The notes: generated by a model not told the origin, from the sequence alone. A stretch of DNA of 64,000 nt from Flavobacterium fluviale (GCF_003312915.1 NZ_CP030261.1:3844001-3908000); one strand, 5' to 3'; positions 49,629 to 58,836 are shown, counted from the first letter of the stretch. Numbers and translations are program-made.

Positions 49629-49630
49629 TA

Positions 49631-49663
49631 AAAAAACGCTTTCTTATTAGGAAAGCGTTTTTT
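49631..49663. terminator. bidirectional terminator between convergent genes
   Basis: A 13-base perfect stem (49631-49643 with 49651-49663, core AACGCTTTC) has a 7-base loop, with A-runs before and T-runs after. It serves the XRE gene on plus and the unknown gene 49674-50291 on minus, whose ends converge here. Confidence 0.88.
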
Positions 49664-49673
49664 TATTATTTAT

Positions 49674-50291
49674 TTAAAAGTCATTCAAATCATCGTTTTG
49701 CTTATTTTGATCTTCAATGCTCTTATACTTTGTATCTATTAAAATTTTTAACTCTTCAGGAACTCGATTATTAAAATTTTCTATTTCGTTGTTAATTTCA
49801 ATAGTAGCCTCACGAATTTGATAGTGTACCGAAATAATCCAGTTTTTAACTTCGTTTTTTACTTCCTCAGATAATATCTCATTTCCAAATAAAGTTTGAT
49901 AATGAATATGCATTTTATTTGATTCAAACGTAAGATCAGTTTCAATTCTACGAATAAAATTATTAGAAGGAAGACATCCCATTAATTGAGAATTACTTGG
50001 AATATTATAACTATATGTAACTAGTGCGCATGGATACTTTTTTCCAGGATGCACATGATAAGTTCGAGGGAAATGTTCAGCAGGTATTTCTCTCAAGACC
50101 ACTTTAGTTGTTCTTTCCTCTAAATTTACTTCTAGTGTTCCAACTTTAGTTGATTCCACAAGTTGCTTTAACAAATCTTCCTTTGAAGTTCTTTTTAATT
50201 CAAATTCATTTTTATATTTAATATCTCGTTTTGTTTGGTCTAATTTTTCTGAAAGATATTTACTTAAATATTGTTCTCCGAAAAGCTTCAT
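49674..50291 (-). CDS. hypothetical protein, 205 residues
   Basis: I do not recognise this protein. It has no signal peptide or membrane segment, so it should be cytoplasmic. The N-terminal 60 residues are charged and helical (QTKRDIKYKNEFELKRTSKE). A middle beta-rich part carries HVHPGKKYPCALVTYSYNIP, and a helical C-terminus ends in an acidic tail (DQNKQNDDLNDF). The coding sequence looks more AT-rich than the pectin genes, judged by eye. It lies 83 bases downstream of another unknown gene on the same strand; the two may form an operon. Confidence 0.65.
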   Translation of the reverse strand: MKLFGEQYLSKYLSEKLDQTKRDIKYKNEFELKRTSKEDLLKQLVESTKVGTLEVNLEERTTKVVLREIPAEHFPRTYHVHPGKKYPCALVTYSYNIPSNSQLMGCLPSNNFIRRIETDLTFESNKMHIHYQTLFGNEILSEEVKNEVKNWIISVHYQIREATIEINNEIENFNNRVPEELKILIDTKYKSIEDQNKQNDDLNDF

Positions 50292-50374
50292 AATAACATT
50301 TTTAATTGGTTAGGTTAATTACACAAATCTATCAATTATTTCTTACATATTAAATACGATTTATGAACAACTAA

Positions 50375-50932
50375 TTATGAATACAATGCAGGATTCGTCA
50401 ATATATTGGCAATAATATTTGTTGCTACGTCTCCTCCAAATTTCTTTAGAGTTTCTACGATTTTATTCTTTTTAGTTTCTGGTTCAATTTGTTCATCATC
50501 AATTATAGTTTGAATTTCTTTTAATTCACTACCTTTTAATTCTTCTTGAATAGAATCTATGAGAAAACCCAAACTAATTTTTGTTTCTTGATTTTGTTGC
50601 TGATTTTGAGTAATATTTATATGGAAACTTTTGCCTTCTTCTTTTGCTTTTATTTCAGGCAAACCAAATCTTTCAATTTCTTTTATTTGACTTTCAATTA
50701 GTGCAACAGCTTGTTGACGCCTATGTCTTATATTATTTTCGCCTCCACGCGAAAATGCTGGCTGATATCTTAACTCATCAATTTGATTTTGCAAAGCACT
50801 TTCTTTACCATAAATTCTTATCATCAAATTTGTAGCTTTATTTTTCCAATCTGTTAATGAATAATTATCATTAATATTGGCAGTATCATTTTTTAATTCA
50901 TTTAATGCTTCTAATACAATTTCAGTTCTCAT
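50375..50932 (-). CDS. hypothetical protein, 185 residues, with hydrophobic C-terminal segment
   Basis: I do not recognise this protein. The first 110 residues look helical, with an 'RHRRQQAVALIESQIKEIE' coiled-coil-like stretch. A polar Gln/Asn-rich linker (NITQNQQQNQET) leads to a helical C-terminal part ending in FGGDVATNIIANILTNPALY. This short hydrophobic, Gly/Asn-containing end recalls the C-termini of small membrane-acting effectors in bacterial conflict systems, but that is only a resemblance. It is upstream of, and co-directional with, the 205-residue protein. Codon use is AT-rich. Confidence 0.62.
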   Translation of the reverse strand: MRTEIVLEALNELKNDTANINDNYSLTDWKNKATNLMIRIYGKESALQNQIDELRYQPAFSRGGENNIRHRRQQAVALIESQIKEIERFGLPEIKAKEEGKSFHINITQNQQQNQETKISLGFLIDSIQEELKGSELKEIQTIIDDEQIEPETKKNKIVETLKKFGGDVATNIIANILTNPALYS

Positions 50933-51081
50933 TATTCGTCTTTAGAGGTTAATAAAAGGTAATTTTATCAAAATCGATTTTCTAAAATTTAATTAAAAAA
51001 AAATAAGTTTTAAAAAATTCCATGTAACCAAATATAGGAGATTAAAGGCACTTTTTTATACTAATTATTTTCAAATCATTC

Positions 51082-51114
51082 AAAATAAAAACTCTTTCTT
51101 ATTAAAGAAAGAGT
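51082..51114 (-). terminator. terminator below the symporter gene
   Basis: ACTCTTTCTT (51091-51100) pairs perfectly with AAGAAAGAGT (51105-51114) around a 4-base loop. On the minus strand the stem is followed by TTTTTATTTTG. It lies 15 bases from the symporter stop and ends the mutarotase-fusion operon. Confidence 0.8.
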
Positions 51115-51128
51115 ATTATTAATTATAT

Positions 51129-52709
51129 TTAATTCCCATTAAAAACCAAATACAAAACCAAAATCACCAATCCCAACAAACCAAACAAAAGCTTTACCTT
51201 TTTACTAGTTTTAGGAATATCCGTTTCATTTGAAACATTAACTTCAGGATTTTTATCGGTTAAAGAAATAATCACTGCTGTAATTAAAAGCACAGCAAAA
51301 ATGTAAAACGAAATCAATAAAAAGTGAGGCCAGGCTGGATATTTATCGGCAGGAAAAATCCATAAGTATAAAACCCCAACAAATAAACTAAAGGCAGAAC
51401 CCCAAGAAAGTGTTGCATTTACGGCTTTTTTTGTAGTGCGTTTCCAGAAAACACTCAGCAAAAACACAACCGATAAAGATGGCGCCAAGAAACCTAGAAC
51501 CGCCTGAAAAATATTGAATAAATTTTGTCCTTTGATATTGTCAATCGCAACAGCAATCACAATCGCAAAAACACAACCAGCTGCAATCGTTAAACGTCCA
51601 ATTTTAATTTGATCTTTGATAGTCGCCGTTGGGTTGATTTTTTTCACATAAATGTCATTCGTAAAAACGGTACTCAAAGCGTTTAGCGAAGAACCTATTG
51701 TTCCTACCAAAACCGCAATCATTACACAGATTACCAAACCGTTCATTCCGCTTGGAAAGAGATTCGTAACCATTGTCATATAGGCCAAATCGGAATTGCT
51801 TCCTAACTCTGGATATAAAGCATAACACAAAATTCCGGGAAGAATAAACAACGGCAGTGCCATTACTTTTAACCAGCCAATAAAGTTTACGCCCAATTGC
51901 CCCTGCTCTAAGTTTTTAGCTCCCAAAACACTCTGTACCATCGATTGATCGGTACAGAAAAAAGCAACTGCAGCAACAGGATAACCTAATAAAATAGCCG
52001 GCCATGGATAATGCGCATCATCTGAAGGTCGGATTAAATTCCAGAAATTAGAAGGTGTTTTTGCAATTAAAACATCGATTCCTCCTAGTTTTTGCAGACC
52101 TAAATAAGAAAGTGTCAGCGAAACTACAATCAACAGAATCATCTGAAAGACGTTGACTTTAGCAATTGCTTTTAATCCTCCGGCAAACGTAAATATTCCA
52201 GAGAAAATCACTAAAACCGTAACACTCTGCCACATCGGAATCCCTAAAATCTGACGCACTAAAACGCCTCCGCTGAATAATCCTAAAGACAGCCAGCTTA
52301 CTAATATTTTTACTAAAGCGTACCAAGCTAGAATATTCTGCGTACTGTCGCCGTAACGTTTTCCCATATATTCGGGCATGGTGCTCACTTTACTCGCAAT
52401 ATATCTTGGCGCAAAAACCATCGCCAAAAGCAGTAAAAACACAAAAGCATACCATTCAAAATTTCCAGCCACAATTCCCGTAGCGTAACCAATACTTGCA
52501 AAAGCCAATAAGGACGAAGGCCCAACATTGGTTCCCCACATATTAAACCCGATGCTGTACCAGTTTAATGAATTGGATGCCAAAAAAAGTGTTTCGTTTT
52601 TCTTGCTCTGCTTCACGCTTACCACATAACCAATGACTAATAAAGTCACCAAATAAACGGCTACAATTATAAAATCGAGCGTTGTTAATTTATCGTAGAT
52701 ACTGTTCAT
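51129..52709 (-). CDS. sodium:solute symporter (SSS/SGLT family)
   Basis: A 526-residue inner-membrane transporter with about 14 membrane helices. It matches the sugar branch of the SSS family: NSLNWYSIGFNMWGTNVGPS near residue 50, TMPEYMGKRYG, and the AKVNVFQMILLIV helix. It probably imports a monosaccharide or small glycoside released by the pectin enzymes. Its ATG overlaps the TGA of the upstream oxidoreductase gene by four bases (ATGA), so the two are translationally coupled. Substrate is not readable from sequence; L-rhamnose or a related sugar is suggested by the neighbours. Confidence 0.9.
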   Translation of the reverse strand: MNSIYDKLTTLDFIIVAVYLVTLLVIGYVVSVKQSKKNETLFLASNSLNWYSIGFNMWGTNVGPSSLLAFASIGYATGIVAGNFEWYAFVFLLLLAMVFAPRYIASKVSTMPEYMGKRYGDSTQNILAWYALVKILVSWLSLGLFSGGVLVRQILGIPMWQSVTVLVIFSGIFTFAGGLKAIAKVNVFQMILLIVVSLTLSYLGLQKLGGIDVLIAKTPSNFWNLIRPSDDAHYPWPAILLGYPVAAVAFFCTDQSMVQSVLGAKNLEQGQLGVNFIGWLKVMALPLFILPGILCYALYPELGSNSDLAYMTMVTNLFPSGMNGLVICVMIAVLVGTIGSSLNALSTVFTNDIYVKKINPTATIKDQIKIGRLTIAAGCVFAIVIAVAIDNIKGQNLFNIFQAVLGFLAPSLSVVFLLSVFWKRTTKKAVNATLSWGSAFSLFVGVLYLWIFPADKYPAWPHFLLISFYIFAVLLITAVIISLTDKNPEVNVSNETDIPKTSKKVKLLFGLLGLVILVLYLVFNGN

Positions 52710-53770
52710 AGTCCGTATTCGTTAAGAATATCGGCAATTTTAACCGGCATTCCAGTTTGCAGAGATTTGTCCATTGCCTGCAATAAAGCCACAGTTCCAA
52801 TTCCTTCTTCCATATTTGGATAAGCTTCAAAACCCTGCTCGATGCTGTCCACAAAATATTCTAAATAATTCTGATATTCACCGCCGTGATGACTTTGTCC
52901 TTCAAAACGGAAATAATATTTTATCGTGCTGTCACCCCAGGTAATTACTTTTTCTTCTCCCGTTTTGTCAGTAACGGCATAACGCAATTCGTGATAATCG
53001 GCCTGACTTGCTCCTTCTGTTGCTCTTAAAACCGTACTCATTCCGCTGTCGCGTTGCGCTGGCTGAGTTGGCGAAGTGTAAACGCCACTTACTCGGGCAA
53101 TTCTTCCATCGGTTGCCTTGAAGATAAAGTGCATCGTGTCTTCATTTTTCAATCCTGCTGATTGTCCGTTACTACTGATCATTCCGTAACCCATTACTTC
53201 CTGAATGTTTGGCAGATACCATCTGATGAAATCTACAGGATGGCTCAAACCTCCGTACAGCCATTTAAACGATTGTAAAAGCGACCATTCTTTCTTTAAA
53301 AACCATCTGTGATCAGCATGATATTGGGCTTCAATGGTAATTAAATCTCCTATTAAACCCGCTTCGTAATCGGCTCTTTGTCTTTTGGCTGGTTCAAAGA
53401 AACGAGAACTTTGACCAATGAAAACTTTTTTTCCGGTTTTTTCGCTTAATTCTAATAGCTCTTTAGCATCCGAAAGATCATCGATAAAAGGTTTTGTACA
53501 AACAACATGTTTTCCGTGTAACAAAGCTTGTTTTACGTGTTGTGCATGCAAATGATCCGGAGTGTAAATCGCAATTATATCAATTGAAGCATCGTTTAAT
53601 AAATCTTCGTAATTGGTGGTGTACGAATGAAAATCGAATTCTTTTGCGCGCTGCTTGCACAAGTCTTCGTTTCTGTCGCATATTTTCACAAGCTCTAATT
53701 TTGAACTTTCTATAGCGGCCGACATGGTGCTTCGTCCTTCTCCAAGTCCTAGAATGGCTATTTTTAACAT
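52706..53770 (-). CDS. Gfo/Idh/MocA family oxidoreductase
   Basis: A 354-residue NAD(P)-dependent sugar oxidoreductase, or a lyase or epimerase working through a 3-keto intermediate. The Rossmann fingerprint is LGLGEGRSTMSA near residue 8. IDIIAIYTPDHLHAQHV, the catalytic-region KHVVCTKPF (with its lysine) and GLSHPVDFIRWYLP then follow. No signal peptide is seen, so it is cytoplasmic. It overlaps the symporter start and follows the mutarotase-fusion gene. A role in oxidising or rearranging an imported sugar is inferred from this position. Confidence 0.88.
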   Translation of the reverse strand: MLKIAILGLGEGRSTMSAAIESSKLELVKICDRNEDLCKQRAKEFDFHSYTTNYEDLLNDASIDIIAIYTPDHLHAQHVKQALLHGKHVVCTKPFIDDLSDAKELLELSEKTGKKVFIGQSSRFFEPAKRQRADYEAGLIGDLITIEAQYHADHRWFLKKEWSLLQSFKWLYGGLSHPVDFIRWYLPNIQEVMGYGMISSNGQSAGLKNEDTMHFIFKATDGRIARVSGVYTSPTQPAQRDSGMSTVLRATEGASQADYHELRYAVTDKTGEEKVITWGDSTIKYYFRFEGQSHHGGEYQNYLEYFVDSIEQGFEAYPNMEEGIGTVALLQAMDKSLQTGMPVKIADILNEYGL

Positions 53771-53810
53771 GGGTGTGGTTATTTTAGATTGTTGATGTTA
53801 GTTTTTTATC

Positions 53811-53916
53811 GCCACGAATTCACGAATTATTTCTTCAAATCTTTGCTATTATTTTTTCAAATTAATTCGAATAATATCAGATAAAGTATTTCAAAAAATA
53901 ATTCGTGAATTCGTGG
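53811..53916. repeat. intergenic inverted repeat, 'gccacgaattcacgaatt' family
   Basis: The arms GCCACGAATTCACGAATT at 53811-53828 and the complement at 53899-53916 are identical to those at 9119-9208, 44 kb away. The central parts also share the 'tttcaaatcttt' type of sequence. Confidence 0.85.
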
Positions 53917-53926
53917 CTAATAATAT

Positions 53927-56437
53927 TTATTTCGTTTCTACTTTGCTTAAGAAAATCCAGGTTTCATCTGGTTTTACGCCTTCAATTCCCGATTGGTATT
54001 TCTTCATTAAAGCGTTCCATTCGTCTACACGGGGATTATTTTGAGTTGTTTTCGGATTTAGTTTGTCCAGATTTTCTCCCTTCGGAATACTGATTACCAA
54101 GATCAATTGTCTGTCTTTTTTGAAAACTTGTAACTGTTGAAAATCGGCGTTGCAGAAACCTTTTGCTACTTCCGGCCATTTTTCAAATTGCGTTTTGTGG
54201 TACTCAACATATTCTTTCTGCAGTTTTTCATCGGCAGGAAGATTCGCTGTCAATACAATATTTTCCCAATCCGATGCCGGTTTCGAATCTTTACATCTTT
54301 CGAAGTTTTGAAAATCATAAACCAAATCGTCATAGATTTTAATTTCTAAAGAAGGAAAAGCACCCGCCAGTTTACGCTTCGTTCTTTCTGGCTGATTCAT
54401 TTTTCCGTAAATCACCAAATGATTTTTCCATTGGTACAATTCCTGCCCCACAATTCTAAAACCAACTAATGTCGATTTGATTTTTTCGATGTCAAAATCA
54501 TTACCTATCAATTCGATTGCATACGGTTTTGGCATTTCCTGCAATCCCCATTTTTCATCAATGACAACTTCTTTTTCTAAATCTTTATAAGGCGCTCTAA
54601 TTCCGGCTGCCTCTTTAATTTTTGTACTTACATACGGATCGTTATGTTCCCAGATATTTCCTTTGGGACCATTATGGTTTTTTAGGATTTTCTTTTCGGC
54701 AATCCAGTTGTTTTTAATCGTAAATCCCTCAGAACCTTCATCAGTATACAAATACAGCCATAAAAACGGATCGTGCGCATACGGACTGTTGTACACTTTG
54801 TCGATATAATTTTCTTCAATTCGGCTGTTGGGTTGTGCCGAAAGCGTATAAATTCCAGCTACATCATGCAAATGTTTGGCATAATGATGAATTTTATTCG
54901 CCAGAATTTTATTATTATGCATTACGTTTGGCGTATGCGTCCATCCCCAGCCCATTGCCATTCCGGAATACGATACGTCTGAAATTTCGTTGTGTTCAAT
55001 AGTAATATTTCTAACAAAACCAGCACTAATCCCCAAAGTTCCCCAATCTTCATTGGTTACGTTGGTGATTAGATTGTCCGATATCACTTCATCAGAACAC
55101 ATTTCTCTTTCGTCTTTTATAATTAAAGGCAAATGAGCTTCAAAAGCTTCTTCAGAGAAAATGCCGACATTTATGGCACTTCCGCCTATATCCTTAAATA
55201 AATTTCCTTTTACGGTATTGTGATTCGTTCCTTTATTTAAATCCAAACCAGTCGAAGACAAATGCTCAAAACGACAAGATTCAAATTGAATATTATTGGA
55301 ATAATTAACTTCAACCGCAGCACGAGGTCTTCCTACCCACGCCTGATTTTCTAAATTCGCCTGATTTGGCGTTCCCGGCTGTTTCAATTTATAAGCATCT
55401 AACAAATACAAACCAGATTGCAATGGCACATGACCTTGCTGTGAAGGACGAAGCCAGTTGCTGTACTGAAACGAAATTCCTTTAAATCTAAAATGACTTA
55501 CAGGCGAATCAATTGTTCCTTTAACTTCAACCAGATTTTCTAAAACAGGCGCCGTTACAACTGCCGAATTAATATCTTCTCCAGCTCTTGGAATATAATA
55601 GATTTTAGCATTTTTCTTGTCCAAATACCATTCTCCAGGCTCATTTAAAAGTGAAAAAGCATTGTTTAAAAAGTAAGCCGAATTCCCGTTGTTTTTAGAA
55701 ATCCACGGTGCAGGCCACGGGTGTTCGCTTTGAATACGGCTTTCTGGCTCTTCAAACGAAAGTTTGGCGCTGTCTTTCTGTACTTCAATATTTTTGATTC
55801 GGAGATTTGCAATTGACCACCATTGTACGATAAACATTTCCATTCCAGGTTCAAACTTAACCGATTTATCTTTAAACGGAATCCAGCAAGTTTGTTCTTG
55901 ATGATTCCAAGATAAAATTCGTTCCATTGTAGTTCCCGTTGTATTTTTGGCTCTTACTGCTTTTTTTCCATTGACCCATAATTGGCGGTAATCTATCAGG
56001 CTTCCTGCTTTTTTTGGAGCATCAGCCACCCAAACAGCACCTTTTTTTAATCCGTTGATAACGGTTATAGATTTTGTCCAGTTTTTAATTTCGATTCCTC
56101 CGCTAATAATTGGCTTTGCATTTGTGTCTGCTTCAATTGTTGTTGGACTTTCTGGAGTTCCCGAATCTTCTGGTCTTACAAACAAAGGTTCGTTTAAATA
56201 ATACATTCCGTTCATTACTATAATTCGGATTCCGTCTTTTATAGATGGATCTTTTAGTCGGCGCAGTTCTCTGGCTTTTCGTATTGCCATGTGAACCGTT
56301 GCCAGCGGATTTGATTTTGTTCCGATGTTGGAATCATTTCCCGATGGCGACACCCAAATTTCAGCAGCATTCGCCGAAAAAAAAGTGAATACCATTAAAA
56401 AAACGATCAGTAATTTGTTGAAAGGAAGTAAGCGCAT
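53927..56437 (-). CDS. exported beta-helix protein fused to L-rhamnose mutarotase-like domain
   Basis: An 836-residue exported protein. The signal peptide (ends 'ANAAE') and IWVSPSGNDSNIGTKSNPLA open a right-handed beta-helix of the GH141-like type that extends to about residue 620. Rungs include NNIQFESCRFEHLSSTGLDL and HNEISDVSYSGMAMGWGW. The rest (about 640-835) contains one or two ferredoxin-like units. The last (about 715-835), with EYHKTQFEKWPE, matches the L-rhamnose mutarotase family (RhaM 'EYqrRH...WPE'), including its His. A mutarotase joined to a glycosidase would convert the sugar anomer at the point of release. It leads an operon with the oxidoreductase and the symporter; its promoter is at 56547-56600. 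Confidence 0.72.
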   Translation of the reverse strand: MRLLPFNKLLIVFLMVFTFFSANAAEIWVSPSGNDSNIGTKSNPLATVHMAIRKARELRRLKDPSIKDGIRIIVMNGMYYLNEPLFVRPEDSGTPESPTTIEADTNAKPIISGGIEIKNWTKSITVINGLKKGAVWVADAPKKAGSLIDYRQLWVNGKKAVRAKNTTGTTMERILSWNHQEQTCWIPFKDKSVKFEPGMEMFIVQWWSIANLRIKNIEVQKDSAKLSFEEPESRIQSEHPWPAPWISKNNGNSAYFLNNAFSLLNEPGEWYLDKKNAKIYYIPRAGEDINSAVVTAPVLENLVEVKGTIDSPVSHFRFKGISFQYSNWLRPSQQGHVPLQSGLYLLDAYKLKQPGTPNQANLENQAWVGRPRAAVEVNYSNNIQFESCRFEHLSSTGLDLNKGTNHNTVKGNLFKDIGGSAINVGIFSEEAFEAHLPLIIKDEREMCSDEVISDNLITNVTNEDWGTLGISAGFVRNITIEHNEISDVSYSGMAMGWGWTHTPNVMHNNKILANKIHHYAKHLHDVAGIYTLSAQPNSRIEENYIDKVYNSPYAHDPFLWLYLYTDEGSEGFTIKNNWIAEKKILKNHNGPKGNIWEHNDPYVSTKIKEAAGIRAPYKDLEKEVVIDEKWGLQEMPKPYAIELIGNDFDIEKIKSTLVGFRIVGQELYQWKNHLVIYGKMNQPERTKRKLAGAFPSLEIKIYDDLVYDFQNFERCKDSKPASDWENIVLTANLPADEKLQKEYVEYHKTQFEKWPEVAKGFCNADFQQLQVFKKDRQLILVISIPKGENLDKLNPKTTQNNPRVDEWNALMKKYQSGIEGVKPDETWIFLSKVETK

Positions 56438-56546
56438 TATTTATAGTATTGATTTTTTTCTTAGGATAAAATTATCAGGCATTAATTTAAAGCACTAATA
56501 ATTTTACAAATAAATGTATTTTTAACACTTTTACCAAATAATTCGT

Positions 56547-56600
56547 CCAATTTACTTGAACATAAAGTTATATGTATCCTGTACCCTCCTGTTTAAGCTT
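56547..56600 (-). promoter_or_regulatory. promoter of the mutarotase-fusion operon with AACAGG-N6-CAGG site
   Basis: On the minus strand, AACAGG and CAGG start 10 bases apart at 56578-56593, followed at the same distance as upstream of susC by TAAATTGG (56547-56554), one mismatch from TAnnTTTG. It is the third promoter with this arrangement. Confidence 0.65.
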
Positions 56601-56632
56601 TTTTCGAAATAAAATTGCCCTAATTTTTATTC

Positions 56633-56780
56633 GCCACAGATTAAAAGGATTTTACAAATTTTTTAATTGAAGTTATCTATTACTTTTAAACATACGCTTA
56701 GAAAAACTAGTTGAATTAGGGAAGTTTATGGCAAAACATCATAGGCAAAAAAAATCAATCTAATCCTTTTAATCTGTGGC
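56633..56780. repeat. inverted repeat, 'gccacagatt' family, in the 480-base divergent region
   Basis: GCCACAGATTAAAAGGATT at 56633-56651 pairs perfectly with 56762-56780 (19 bases). The region 56438-56917 otherwise holds only the two divergent promoters. Confidence 0.82.
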
Positions 56781-56824
56781 AAACAATTTTAAGCCATGAA
56801 ATTTCTTTTCTAAACTTTTTTTAA

Positions 56825-56846
56825 TAGATTTGTGTAATCGATTACA
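56825..56846 (+). promoter_or_regulatory. GH28 promoter box with palindromic operator candidate
   Basis: TAGATTTG (56825-56832) matches TAnnTTTG. It is followed without a gap by the perfect 14-base palindrome TGTAATCGATTACA (56833-56846), covering the expected transcription start about 75 bases before the GH28 ATG. The position suits a repressor; the central CG and AT-rich arms resemble LacI-type sites. No good TTG is found at -33. Confidence 0.6.
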
Positions 56847-56917
56847 TTTAACTATTATTATTTATTTGAGAAGTAATTTTTCACATAAATAAAAATAACA
56901 CCAAAAATTTACTAACA

Positions 56918-58594
56918 ATGAAAACCAACCGACTAAATCTTTTTTCTCTTGCAATGGCAATTATGCTTTGTCTGGGGTCGAAAAATGTAAATGCTCAAAG
57001 CACCTCTTACGATACTTATGCTAATGTTGAATTCAAAATGCCAAAAGTAAACGAACCAGTTATTCCAAATAATGTTGTGAACTTAAAGGATTTTGGAGCA
57101 GTCAACGGCGGTTATGTATTGAATACGAAAGCTTTTGAAGATGCTATTAATGCGCTTTCTAAAAAAGGCGGCGGCAAATTAGTTATTCCGCCTGGAATCT
57201 GGTTAACGGGACCAATCATTTTAAAAAGCAATATTGAATTGCATGCTCAAACTGGAGCTTTAATTAAATTCTCTACAGACAAATCTTTATATCCAATTAT
57301 CGAAACTAGCTTTGAAGGCTTAAATACTTGGCGTTGTATCTCTCCTATTTATGGAAAAAATCTAGAAAATATTGCTTTTACCGGAAATGGAGTTTGGGAT
57401 GGTTCTGGCGAAGCTTGGAGACAAGTGAAAAAGAGCAAACTGACAGAGGAACAATGGAAAAAATTTGTAGCTTCTGGCGGAGTCCTAAATGAAAAGAAAG
57501 ACAGCTGGTATCCATCTGAGCAATATTTAAAAGGTGCTAAAGGTGCAGATCAGAACGTTCGCCCTGATTTAAAAACTAAAGAAGATTTTGAAGCTATTCA
57601 TGATTTCCTGCGTCCGGTTTTGGTAAGTATTCAAAACAGCAAAAGAGTTTTGTTTGACGGACCAGTTTTCCAAAATTCACCTGCATGGAATATTCACCCT
57701 TTGATGATTGAAGATTTAATTGTTCGAAATATAACCGTTAGAAATCCATGGTTTTCACAAAACGGCGACGGACTTGATGTTGAATCATGTAAAAATGTAA
57801 TCATCGAAAACTCTAGTTTTGACGTTGGTGACGATGCTATCTGCATTAAATCGGGTAAAGATAAAGACGGACGTGACAGAGGTATTCCTTGCGAAAATAT
57901 CATTGTAAAAAACAATATTGTCTATCACGGCCACGGCGGTGTTACGGTTGGAAGTGAGATGTCTGGCGGTGTAAAAAACCTGCATGTTTCAAATTGCACT
58001 TTTATGGGAACTGATGTTGGACTTCGTTTTAAAAGTACACGCGGACGAGGCGGTATAGTTGAAAACATTTATATCTCAGATGTTTTTATGACTGATATTC
58101 CTTCTCAGGCGATTTCTTTTGATTTGTATTACGGAGGAAAATCGATAGCTGAAACTTTAGCGGAAGGTGGGAATACCGTTAGCACTAAAGCTATTCCAGT
58201 AAATGAAGAAACGCCTCAGTTTAAAAATATTGTAATCAAAAATATTACGATTAAAGGTGCTCAACAGGCAGTATTTCTACAAGGTCTTCCTGAAATGAAT
58301 TTAGAAAATATTGAAATTTCAAACTTAATTGCCAAAGCTCAAAAAGGATTTTCTATTATTGATGCAAACGGAATTAAAATCACTAACGCTCAATTGGATA
58401 TCGAGGCGAAAAATGCTTTTGAAATTTACAATACGCAAAACCTTTCCTTGAAAAACATCGAGTTTAATTCTGGTTCTTCTAATACGATTACAATCAACGG
58501 TCAAGCGAGTAAAAATATTGATTTGAGTGGTTCTAATTTATCGAAAACTACTACTATTGGAAAGGATGTTCCTAAGAAAGCGGTTAAGTTTTAA
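56918..58594 (+). CDS. polygalacturonase-type glycosidase, GH28 (second)
   Basis: A 558-residue exported beta-helix hydrolase. GH28 motifs: NGDG (N282-G285, where most members have NTDG), GDD (304-306), GHG (338-340) and RFK (370-372). The catalytic aspartates D284, D305 and D306 are intact. A long insertion (about residues 165-230, with SGEAWRQVKKSKLTEEQWKK) is shared with exo-acting pectin enzymes and resembles the one in the first GH28. The signal peptide ends 'VNAQ'. It is the only plus-strand pectin enzyme in the window and has its own promoter and a separate palindromic operator, so it is probably regulated apart from the susCD genes. Confidence 0.92.
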   Translation: MKTNRLNLFSLAMAIMLCLGSKNVNAQSTSYDTYANVEFKMPKVNEPVIPNNVVNLKDFGAVNGGYVLNTKAFEDAINALSKKGGGKLVIPPGIWLTGPIILKSNIELHAQTGALIKFSTDKSLYPIIETSFEGLNTWRCISPIYGKNLENIAFTGNGVWDGSGEAWRQVKKSKLTEEQWKKFVASGGVLNEKKDSWYPSEQYLKGAKGADQNVRPDLKTKEDFEAIHDFLRPVLVSIQNSKRVLFDGPVFQNSPAWNIHPLMIEDLIVRNITVRNPWFSQNGDGLDVESCKNVIIENSSFDVGDDAICIKSGKDKDGRDRGIPCENIIVKNNIVYHGHGGVTVGSEMSGGVKNLHVSNCTFMGTDVGLRFKSTRGRGGIVENIYISDVFMTDIPSQAISFDLYYGGKSIAETLAEGGNTVSTKAIPVNEETPQFKNIVIKNITIKGAQQAVFLQGLPEMNLENIEISNLIAKAQKGFSIIDANGIKITNAQLDIEAKNAFEIYNTQNLSLKNIEFNSGSSNTITINGQASKNIDLSGSNLSKTTTIGKDVPKKAVKF

Positions 58595-58660
58595 TTTTTT
58601 GTAAAAGGTTAAATGTAAAATGTTAAATGTAAAAGGTTAGCTATTTTATAAAGTAGAAAA

Positions 58661-58693
58661 GAGGATGTTCAACATGAACATCCTCTTTTTTTT
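58661..58693 (+). terminator. terminator after GH28
   Basis: GAGGATGTTC (58661-58670) pairs perfectly with GAACATCCTC (58676-58685) around a 5-base loop and is followed by TTTTTTTT. A-runs before the stem allow use on the minus strand too, for the lactonase gene ending at 58837. Confidence 0.9.
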
Positions 58694-58702
58694 GCGTCTT
58701 AT

Positions 58703-58803
58703 TTGTCATTTCGACGAAGGAGAAATCTCCGCAAGAAACTCCGCAAAGATTTACTTTGATTGTCGAGCTACTTACGAAGATTTCTCCTTCGTCGAAATGA
58801 CAA
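58703..58803. repeat. ~100 bp inverted-repeat element, copy 9
   Basis: Arms TTGTCATTTCGACGAAGGAG and the complement ending GAAATGACAA. It lies between the convergent ends of the GH28 and lactonase genes. Confidence 0.88.
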
Positions 58804-58836
58804 ACAATGAGTGAAGTATTGTAACTTTGATTGCAC

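Noticed and set aside
49636..49663. Attachment site or tandem repeat at the AACGCTTTC motif
   Set aside because: The symmetry, A/T-runs and place between convergent genes fit an ordinary bidirectional terminator.
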